From: an uncultured delta proteobacterium
GTDB lineage: Bacteria > Myxococcota_A > Polyangia > Polyangiales > Ga0077539
Direction: 5' to 3'
Assembly: GCA_903860995.1 (NCBI GenBank)
Contig: CAIOSS010000407.1
Location: 1-5,141 of the forward strand
Length of the DNA stretch: 5,141 nt
A program made the translations under genes and the position numbers. Shown in pieces: positions 1 through 5,013 of this stretch. Numbering within the stretch: the stretch's first letter is position 1; each line of letters starts with the position of its first letter. Under the pieces are notes generated by a model. The model made no database searches, had not been told where the DNA came from, and saw only the letters and a program-made list of their open reading frames with translations.

Positions 1-219
1 GCAGATGTTCTCGTCGCTCGCGGTGTTGAGCTCGCAGCCGTTGGGCACGAGCCCGTCGCAGTCGGCGAAGCCGCTGGCGCAGGAGGCCACGCGGCAGGCG
101 CCCGCGCTGCAGGTGCCGGTGCCGTTGGCCACCGCGGCGCACGCGCGGCCGCAGGCGCCGCAGCTGGCCAGGTCGCCCTGGACGTTGGTCTCGCAGCCGT
201 TGGCGCCGTTGGCGTCGCA
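1..219 (-). repeat. Second repeat type, GFADCDxxxxNGCExN, continuing past the window
   Basis: After unit 18 the pattern changes. Residues 840-892 form a 53-residue unit beginning CDANGANGCETN, followed by a CGACGRAC core and ending CASGFAD. The next unit begins CDGLVPNGCELN at residue 893 and is cut at residue 912. The first unit also has eight cysteines, so it looks like a diverged relative of the upstream units with a different opening loop. The DCDxxxxNGCExN wording is familiar from predicted myxobacterial surface proteins (from memory of such families, not a search). Confidence 0.8.
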
Positions 220-2736
220 GTCCGCGAAGCCCGTGTTGCAGCGGTAGCTGCACGCGCTCGCGGTGCACACCCGCGCCGCGTTGGTCGGCGTGGGGCAGCT
301 GGTGCCGCAGGCCCCGCAGTTCGCCGGGTCGATCGCCGTGCTCGTGCAGCTGCCCGAGCAGTTGGTCAGCCCCGCCCCGCAGCTCGTCACGCACATGCCC
401 GCCGAGCACACCTGGCCCGAGGCGCAGGCCTGCCCGCACATCCCGCAGTTCGCGAGGTCGGTCTGCACGTCGCGGCAGGCGCCCGAGCAGTTGGTCTGCC
501 CCGCGAGGCACGACACCACGCAGGCGCCCGCCGTGCACTGCTGGCCCGACGGGCAGGTGCGCGCGCAGACGCCGCAGTTGTTCACGTCCGTCTGCAGGTC
601 GCGGCAGACGTTGCTGCACACGGTGAAGCCCGCCGCGCAGGAGGGCACGCAGGCGCCCGCCGCGCACACCTGGCCGGACGGGCAGACGCGCCCGCAGAGC
701 CCGCAGTGGTTGACGTCCGTCTGCAGGTCGCGGCACGAGCCCGAGCAGTTGTTCTGGCCCGCCGCGCAGGTCACCGCGCAGAGGCCCGCCACGCAGGTCT
801 GGCCCGCCGCGCAGGTGCGACCGCACGCGCCGCAGTTGCCGACGTCGGTCTGGGTGTCGCGGCACGAGCCCGAGCAGATCTCCTGGCCCGCCGCGCAGGT
901 CACCGCGCAGACGCCCGCCACGCACACCTGGCCGGAGGCGCAGACGCGGCCGCACATCCCGCAGTTCGCCCCGTCCGTCTGCAGGTCGCGGCAGAGGCCC
1001 GAGCAGCTGGTCTGCGCGGCCGAGCAGCTGGCCACGCACGCACCCGCGGTGCACGCCTCGCCGCCCTGGCAGGCGCGCCCGCACATGCCGCAGTTGGCGC
1101 GGTCGGTCTGCATGTCGCGGCACGAGCCCGAGCAGTTGGTCAGGCCGGTCATGCACGAGAGCTGGCAGACGCCCGCGGTGCAGGCCTCGCCCGCCGCGCA
1201 GGTGCGGCCGCACGCGCCGCAGTGGGTGCGGTCGACCTGGAGATCGCGGCAGGTGCCGGTGCAGTTGGTCTGGCCCGCCTGGCACGACACCTGGCAGTTG
1301 CCGCCGGAGCACACCTCGCCCGCCGCGCACGCGCGGCCGCAGGAGCCGCAGTTGCCGCGGTCGATCGCAAGGTCACGGCATGCGTCGGTGCACTGGGTGA
1401 GCCCCGTCTGGCAAGAGAGCTGGCAGGCGCCCGCCATGCACACCTCGCCCGCCGCGCACGCACGACCGCACATCCCGCAGTTCGCGCGGTCGGTCTGCAC
1501 GTCACGGCAGGTGCCCGAGCACTCGGTCAGGCCCGCGGCGCAGGAGACCTGGCAGGCCCCCGCGGAGCACACCTCGCCGGCCGCGCAGGCCCGGCCGCAC
1601 ATGCCGCAGTTGGCCCGGTCGGTCTGCACGTCGCGGCACGAGCCCGCGCAATTCGAGAGGCCTTCCACGCACGACACCTGGCAGGTGCCGGCGCTGCACA
1701 CCTGGCCGGCGCCGCACGCGGTCCCGCAGGCGCCGCAGTTGTTGCGGTCGCCTTGGAGGTCGCGGCAGGTGTTCGAGCACACCGTGAAGCCGCCCTGGCA
1801 GGACAGCTGGCAGAGGCCCTCGGAGCACACCTGGCCCGCGCTGCACGCCGTGCCGCACGCGCCGCAGTGGTTGCGGTCGGTCTGCGTGTCCCGGCAGGTG
1901 CCCGCGCACTCCGTCAGGCCCGCCACGCACGACACCTGGCAGCTGCCCGCCGCGCACACCTGGCCCGCGGCGCAGGTCGTGCCGCACGCGCCGCAGTTCG
2001 CCCGGTCGTTCTGCGTGTCGCGGCAGGTGCCCGAGCACTCCGTCAGCCCGCCCTGGCACGACACCTGACACGCGCCCGCCGAGCACACCTGGCCCGTGGG
2101 GCACGCCATGCCGCACGCGCCGCAGTGGAGCCGGTCGTTGCTGAGGTCACGGCACACGTCCGCGCAGGCCGTCAGCCCGCTCTGGCAGTTGACCCGGCAG
2201 CTGGAGGCCTCGCACACCTGGCCCGCGGGGCACTCGGTGCCGCACGCGCCGCAGTTGCGCCGGTCGGTGCGGGTGTCCGCGCAGTAGCGCGCGCCGCCCG
2301 CGTCGGAGCCCGCGTCGCCGAGGCCCCCGCAGGTGGCCAGGCTCGCGCCGCACTCCACCTGGCAGGCGCCCATCGCGCACACCAGGCCCGCCGCGCAGGC
2401 GGTGCCGCACGCGCCGCAGTTCGCCCGGTCGGTGCTCAGCGTCACGCACGCGCCGCCGCACTCGCGCTGGCTCGCCGGACAGCTCACCTGGCAACTACCG
2501 GCTACGCAGACCGTGCCCGCGGTACAGCTAAGGCCGCACGACCCGCAGTTCGCGCCATCGCTGTCGGTGCTCACGCAGCGGTCGCCGCAGCGGGTGGTCC
2601 CCGTCGAGCACGCCGCCACCACGTCGGCCGGCGCGTCCATCCCGGTGATGCCAGCGTCCCGGCCGCCCACCACCGAGGTGCCGTCGCACGCCGCGAGGCT
2701 GGCAACGAGGAGCAACGGCGTCGGCTGACGCCACAC
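1..2736 (-). CDS. Large cysteine-rich tandem-repeat lipoprotein (Stig1-like repeats), 3' end cut by window
   Basis: The reverse strand is open for 912 codons from a GTG at 2736 to the window edge and does not end here. The N-terminus MWRQPTPLLLVASLAAC is a short lipoprotein signal peptide: polar start, hydrophobic core at residues 8-16, lipobox L-A-A-C with Cys17. A low-complexity linker follows (about 18-49, with RDAG and DAPAD), then 18 eight-cysteine units (residues 50-839) and the start of a second repeat type (840-912). About 157 of 912 residues are cysteine. The units resemble the plant Stig1 pattern (CxDxxxDxxNCGxCG), which recurs in predicted surface proteins of Myxococcota. A secreted, disulfide-rich, membrane-anchored structural or binding protein is inferred; ligand and role are unknown. 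The GTG start was chosen because it gives a proper signal peptide. No good Shine-Dalgarno sequence precedes it, and the frame stays open further upstream, so the start is moderately sure. Such proteins sometimes carry spurious enzyme names in databases; no enzyme motif is visible. Confidence 0.88.
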   Translation of the reverse strand, partial: MWRQPTPLLLVASLAACDGTSVVGGRDAGITGMDAPADVVAACSTGTTRCGDRCVSTDSDGANCGSCGLSCTAGTVCVAGSCQVSCPASQRECGGACVTLSTDRANCGACGTACAAGLVCAMGACQVECGASLATCGGLGDAGSDAGGARYCADTRTDRRNCGACGTECPAGQVCEASSCRVNCQSGLTACADVCRDLSNDRLHCGACGMACPTGQVCSAGACQVSCQGGLTECSGTCRDTQNDRANCGACGTTCAAGQVCAAGSCQVSCVAGLTECAGTCRDTQTDRNHCGACGTACSAGQVCSEGLCQLSCQGGFTVCSNTCRDLQGDRNNCGACGTACGAGQVCSAGTCQVSCVEGLSNCAGSCRDVQTDRANCGMCGRACAAGEVCSAGACQVSCAAGLTECSGTCRDVQTDRANCGMCGRACAAGEVCMAGACQLSCQTGLTQCTDACRDLAIDRGNCGSCGRACAAGEVCSGGNCQVSCQAGQTNCTGTCRDLQVDRTHCGACGRTCAAGEACTAGVCQLSCMTGLTNCSGSCRDMQTDRANCGMCGRACQGGEACTAGACVASCSAAQTSCSGLCRDLQTDGANCGMCGRVCASGQVCVAGVCAVTCAAGQEICSGSCRDTQTDVGNCGACGRTCAAGQTCVAGLCAVTCAAGQNNCSGSCRDLQTDVNHCGLCGRVCPSGQVCAAGACVPSCAAGFTVCSNVCRDLQTDVNNCGVCARTCPSGQQCTAGACVVSCLAGQTNCSGACRDVQTDLANCGMCGQACASGQVCSAGMCVTSCGAGLTNCSGSCTSTAIDPANCGACGTSCPTPTNAARVCTASACSYRCNTGFADCDANGANGCETNVQGDLASCGACGRACAAVANGTGTCSAGACRVASCASGFADCDGLVPNGCELNTASDENIC
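220..2589 (-). repeat. Eighteen tandem eight-cysteine units (Stig1-like), mostly 43 residues / 129 bp
   Basis: Units start at residues 50, 93, 136, 191, 234, 277, 320, 363, 406, 449, 492, 535, 578, 621, 664, 707, 750 and 793 of the lipoprotein. The shared spacing is C-x3-C-x9-C-x2-C-x3-C-x5-C-x4-C-x3-C-x6. Typical conserved words are CRDxQTD, NCGxCG and GQVC. All 18 units keep eight cysteines. Unit 3 is 55 residues because of an insertion between its first two cysteines, and unit 18 is 47 residues because of extra residues before its sixth cysteine. Unit 16 has CGVCAR instead of CGxCGR. Read from the sequence; the disulfide pattern is not known. Confidence 0.92.
2686..2736 (-). other. Lipoprotein signal peptide and lipobox of the repeat protein
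   Basis: Residues 1-17 read MWRQPTPLLLVASLAAC. One Arg gives the n-region its charge, residues 8-16 are hydrophobic, and Cys17 is the predicted lipidated residue after signal peptidase II cleavage. Residue +2 is Asp. In E. coli Asp at +2 favours retention in the inner membrane; the rule is not guaranteed in other phyla, so the final location is open. The processing call is inference from the motif. Confidence 0.75.
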
Positions 2737-2984
2737 GGTCCAGGTGTCTTGTCTTGATCTCGTGAACTTCCTGCACGGGCGCAGGGCAGCCCTCAATCCC
2801 TTGAATACCAGAGTCCACCGGAAGCCTGCGCGCCCTGCGAATCCGTCGCTGCGCTGTCGGCGTGAAGGCCGTTGACGGGCGCGCGGGACTCGGGCCTCCT
2901 CCCCGGCGCGATGACCGCGGAGGCGGCGGCGCCAACCCGCCGTCATGGACGCCTCCCGGCGCATCCGGAAGGAGCAGCAGAGCG
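2737..2984. other. Divergent intergenic region, no gene found
   Basis: This 248-base stretch separates the leftward lipoprotein gene from the rightward TerB-like gene, so it should hold promoters for both. A TTGACG at 2872-2877 on the plus strand resembles a -35 element, but no -10-like hexamer lies at the right distance. On the minus strand I find no convincing -35/-10 or sigma-54 pair. I saw no tRNA, no strong hairpin and no conserved small ORF. Open frames that cross it on either strand look like compositional shadows. Confidence 0.6.
2967..2974 (+). promoter_or_regulatory. Ribosome binding site of the TerB-like gene
   Basis: GGAAGGAG lies 10 bases before the ATG at 2985. It decides the start: the in-frame ATG at 2862 has no comparable site, and the extra 41 residues it would add are Gly/Pro/Arg-rich and unlike the rest of the protein. 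Confidence 0.75.
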
Positions 2985-3437
2985 ATGTTCAGGCGGCGAG
3001 AGCGCAAGCGCGCATTGGAGCGACAGATCGAGCTGAGCGCGATGACCCTCCAGGGCTTCGTGGACGCGGGCGTGCTGATGGCCGCGGCGGACGGCGAGAT
3101 CACCACCGAGGAGTACGACCAGATCGCGGACGTGATCTCCGGCTTCCTCGACAACCGCGTGAGCAACCGGGACATCCGCGCGATCATCAACGAGTCGGTG
3201 CAGATGCTCGAGGAGCAGGGCGGCGACGCCCGCCTCGACGCGCTCGCCGCCAACCTGGTGACGGAAGAACTCCGCGAGGTCGCCTTCCAGGTAGCCTGCG
3301 CCGTGCTCGTCGCCGACGGGGAGTACGGCGAGGACGACGAGGGCGAGGCCTACGACGAGATTGCCGACGCGCTCGAGATCGACGAAGACCGCGCGCAAGA
3401 GCTCTTCGACGAGGTCGGCGCCATCTACGCCGACTGA
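2985..3437 (+). CDS. TerB-like (tellurite resistance TerB family) acidic helical protein, 150 aa
   Basis: The protein begins MFRRRERKRALERQIEL and is all-helical in appearance. It has two related halves, each opening with an Ala-Asp-Gly-Glu motif. The first is at residues 35-38 (AAADGEITTEEYDQIADVI) and the second at 110-113 (VADGEYGEDDEGEAYDEIAD). The ADGE-x-E arrangement and the roughly 150-residue length fit the TerB/DUF533-type fold, whose acidic residues are linked to metal binding in characterised TerB. No signal peptide or membrane segment is present, so it is probably cytoplasmic. A basic N-terminus (residues 3-14) precedes a strongly acidic C-terminal half. No other ter genes (terC, terD, terZ) lie in the window, so tellurite resistance should not be assumed; many family members are stand-alone proteins of unknown role. 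The start is set by the ribosome binding site. It ends 3 bases from the converging integrase gene. Confidence 0.82.
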   Translation: MFRRRERKRALERQIELSAMTLQGFVDAGVLMAAADGEITTEEYDQIADVISGFLDNRVSNRDIRAIINESVQMLEEQGGDARLDALAANLVTEELREVAFQVACAVLVADGEYGEDDEGEAYDEIADALEIDEDRAQELFDEVGAIYAD

Positions 3438-3448
3438 TCGTCAGCCGG
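3430..3448. other. Small inverted repeat spanning both convergent stop codons
   Basis: CCG-A-CTGA-TCG-TCAG-C-CGG can fold into a seven-pair stem with one A/C mismatch and a 3-base loop. The loop is exactly the 3-base gap between the two genes, and the stop codons TGA (3435-3437, plus) and TGA (3441-3443, minus) sit opposite each other in the stem. There is no T-run directly after it on either strand, so it is not a standard intrinsic terminator. It could still pause or protect both transcript ends. Confidence 0.4.
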
Positions 3449-4754
3449 TCTCGGACGCTGTATCCGCCGTGGTTTTAGCGACCCCGGCTCCCTCCTTCAC
3501 ACCCCACTTCACACCCTGACGGCGCTTCGCGGGCCCCTCGGCGGCCTCGCGGGCACCGGCGAGGTCGATCACCCGCGCGAGCCCGGACCGCTGCTCGGTC
3601 TCGGCGGGCGTCGAGTAGTGCTCCTGCATCTCGGTGGTGAGGTGGCCGGAGATGGAGCGCGTCACCACGTCGCGGATCTCGACCGCGCGGGCGAAGTCCT
3701 GGAACGACCGGCGCATGGCGCGGGGCGTGAGGCGCTTGGTGATCCCGAGCGCCTTGCGCACGAGGCGGAAGGGCTGGATCAGCACGCTCGGCCCGCGAAA
3801 ACCGCCAGCGCCGTTCGGGAACAGGAGCTCCGATTCGCGCATGGGGCCGGAGGGCAGCTCGCCGACGTGCTGGCGCAGGATGGCGATCAGCTCAGGCGGG
3901 AGCGCGATGCGCTGCCGCCGCTTGTTCTTGGTGGTGTTCATCACCTCGCCCTTGCGGGTGTGCGACCGGCGCACGAGCAGCACACCCTCCTCCCAGAGGA
4001 TGTCTGCGTTGGGGCCCGAGCGCCGAAGGGGTCGAAGCGACGAGGGGCGCAGGCCGGTCGCGAAGCCCAGCACAACCATCGCGAAGTGCTGGGGGCAGAG
4101 ATCGCGCATCTTCACGAGGAAGGCCGGACCCTCGGCCGGTTCGAGGGCGTTGGGCTCCTCGTGCGTGTAGGTCGGGTGCTCGCTGACGTCGAAGGGCTCG
4201 ATGCCAGCGACGGGGTTCCGCTCCAGCTCGAACTCGTGCACGGCCGCGTTGAGCGTGGAGCGGAGGACGGCGAACCACCCGTTGATCGTGTTGGGGCTGT
4301 ACTTCCTCTTCCCCTCGACGAGGAGCTTGGCGACCTCGCCACGCCACGCGAGGACGTCGGCCCGGCGGATCTCATCGACACGCAGGCGTCCGAAGGTCGG
4401 CAACAGGTGCCGCTCCAGAATCGAGGCGAAGTTGATACGGCTCGCCGCGCTCTTCATGCTCCCGTCACGGGCCTTTCGTTCCCCGAGCGAGATCGCGTAG
4501 ACGCTGAAGGTCGGCAGGGTCCGCACCTGGGTCCCCTCCCGGAGCCGAAGCTGCTCGGCCTCCAGCCACGCCCGCGCGTCGAGGGGCGTGGCCGCGTCCA
4601 GGGCCTTGAGCACCTGATGCTGCTTGCCGGTGCGGGGGTCGGTCACCTTCCCGCGCACGACGAAGCCCCCCTCCTTCTTGCGCCACACGCCGGGCAGGAC
4701 CGGCTTCGCACTGATTTCGTACCGCCATCGGGTCACCCACTTCGTTGCAGTCAT
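3441..4754 (-). CDS. Tyrosine recombinase / phage-type integrase, 437 aa
   Basis: This is a site-specific recombinase that would integrate and excise an element. In order it shows an N-terminal DNA-arm-binding-like region (about 20-65, PGVWRKKEGGFVVRGKV), a SAM-like core-binding domain (about 80-185, with LERHLLPTFGRLRVDEI and NTINGWFAVLRSTLNAAV), and a catalytic domain (about 205-390). Catalytic residues: Arg236 in ATGLRPSSLRPL, Lys276 or Lys278 in the TKNKRRQRIALP hairpin, Arg348 in TPRAMRRSF, His371 in SGHLTTEMQ and the nucleophile Tyr380 in EHYSTP. The usual His of the HxxR box is Arg345. The C-terminal tail (about 390-437) is basic and holds GVKWGVK. The ATG at 4754 is chosen because GGAGG lies 8 bases before it. 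The ATG at 4772, six codons earlier, lacks such a site but remains possible. The first 290 bases overlap the reading frame of the upstream helix-turn-helix gene. It points toward the TerB-like gene, with only 3 bases between the stops. Confidence 0.93.
   Translation of the reverse strand: MTATKWVTRWRYEISAKPVLPGVWRKKEGGFVVRGKVTDPRTGKQHQVLKALDAATPLDARAWLEAEQLRLREGTQVRTLPTFSVYAISLGERKARDGSMKSAASRINFASILERHLLPTFGRLRVDEIRRADVLAWRGEVAKLLVEGKRKYSPNTINGWFAVLRSTLNAAVHEFELERNPVAGIEPFDVSEHPTYTHEEPNALEPAEGPAFLVKMRDLCPQHFAMVVLGFATGLRPSSLRPLRRSGPNADILWEEGVLLVRRSHTRKGEVMNTTKNKRRQRIALPPELIAILRQHVGELPSGPMRESELLFPNGAGGFRGPSVLIQPFRLVRKALGITKRLTPRAMRRSFQDFARAVEIRDVVTRSISGHLTTEMQEHYSTPAETEQRSGLARVIDLAGAREAAEGPAKRRQGVKWGVKEGAGVAKTTADTASETG
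3495..3516 (-). repeat. Short direct repeat encoding GVK-x-GVK in the integrase tail
   Basis: CTTCACACCC (plus strand) occurs twice, at 3495-3504 and 3507-3516, with a 12-base period. On the coding strand it gives the repeated tripeptide GVK in RQGVKWGVKEG. It may simply be a protein motif, since tandem GVK tails are, as I recall, common in tyrosine integrases. Repeated short sites near an integrase could also be arm-type binding sites; nothing here decides this. Confidence 0.5.
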
Positions 4755-5013
4755 CGACACGTCCTCCGTCATCGTTGGAGGGCGCCGCCGTTGGTCCGGT
4801 GGGCACCATACCCGGTGGCGGCTCGCCGCGCATGAACGCGTGGACCGCCGGTAATTCGAAGACCATCGTGCCCTTTCCGCCGCGCCGCCCGGCGGGCACG
4901 AGCCGCCCTTCCATCACGGCCTTGCGGATCGCGCCGGTCGTCTTGTAGCGGCAGAGGTCGGCCGCCTCGCGGGTGGTGAGAAGCTCGGGGAGGTGCACCG
5001 GGGCGTCACCCAT
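4465..5013 (-). CDS. Excisionase-like helix-turn-helix (HTH_17/MerR-type) DNA-binding protein
   Basis: Residues 11-62 match the small winged helix-turn-helix of excisionase and AlpA-like proteins. LLTTREAADLCRYKTTGAIR is the helix-turn-helix, followed by KAVMEGRLVPAGRRGGKG for the recognition helix and wing, and FELPAVHAFMRGE closing the domain. Proteins of this type sit next to integrases and either direct excision or control the integrase promoter; that role is inferred. The ATG at 5013 is preferred because GAGG lies 6 bases before it; the same frame is open upstream to the window edge (a GTG occurs at 5061). From about residue 63 the sequence is Pro/Gly-rich and probably disordered. From residue 87 onward it lies entirely over the integrase in another frame, and its Arg/Gly/Pro-rich wording looks like a shadow. 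The domain call is firm; the C-terminal 96 residues and the stop at 4465 are doubtful. Confidence 0.65.
   Translation of the reverse strand: MGDAPVHLPELLTTREAADLCRYKTTGAIRKAVMEGRLVPAGRRGGKGTMVFELPAVHAFMRGEPPPGMVPTGPTAAPSNDDGGRVDDCNEVGDPMAVRNQCEAGPARRVAQEGGGLRRAREGDRPPHRQAASGAQGPGRGHAPRRAGVAGGRAASAPGGDPGADPADLQRLRDLARGTKGP
4763..4767 (-). promoter_or_regulatory. Ribosome binding site of the integrase (start-deciding)
   Basis: GGAGG on the minus strand lies 8 bases before the ATG at 4754, an ideal spacing. It falls inside the coding sequence of the upstream helix-turn-helix frame and just downstream of the alternative ATG at 4772, which it cannot serve. Confidence 0.65.

Noticed and set aside
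1149..2494. Minus-strand frames at 1149-1505, 1502-2116 and 2147-2494
   Set aside because: They lie in another frame of the same lipoprotein gene and are Arg/Gly/Pro-rich shadows that break at intervals, while the true frame stays open throughout.
220..2589. CRISPR-like array because of the regular 129-base period
   Set aside because: The period is coding, there are no spacers between short identical repeats, and differences between units follow codon positions.
263..2757. Very long plus-strand open frames opposite the repeat gene (263-2068 and 706-2757), with repeating words such as RPHIPQFARSVC
   Set aside because: They are antisense images of the 129-base repeat in very GC-rich DNA, where stops are rare. 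The minus frame has a signal peptide and a perfect eight-cysteine module pattern, which the plus frames lack.
2872..2915. Possible sigma-70 promoter with TTGACG at 2872-2877
   Set aside because: No -10-like hexamer is present at 16-18 bases; the nearest AT-containing stretch is about 32 bases away.
2862..2984. Longer N-terminus for the TerB-like protein from the ATG at 2862
   Set aside because: The added 41 residues are Gly/Pro/Arg-rich and unlike the family, while GGAAGGAG stands at the right distance from the ATG at 2985.
2528..3398. Minus-strand frames opposite the TerB-like gene (2528-3253 and 2943-3398)
   Set aside because: They have no recognisable domain, and the plus-strand frame has a ribosome binding site and two ADGE motifs of a known family.
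3452..3476. Possible intrinsic terminator after the TerB-like gene (CGGA...TCCG then TTTT)
   Set aside because: The stem has only four pairs, the T-run is four bases and six bases away from it, and the stretch is integrase coding sequence.
3618..4835. Plus-strand 405-codon frame opposite the integrase
   Set aside because: It is the antisense of a clear tyrosine recombinase; no domain or ribosome binding site supports it.
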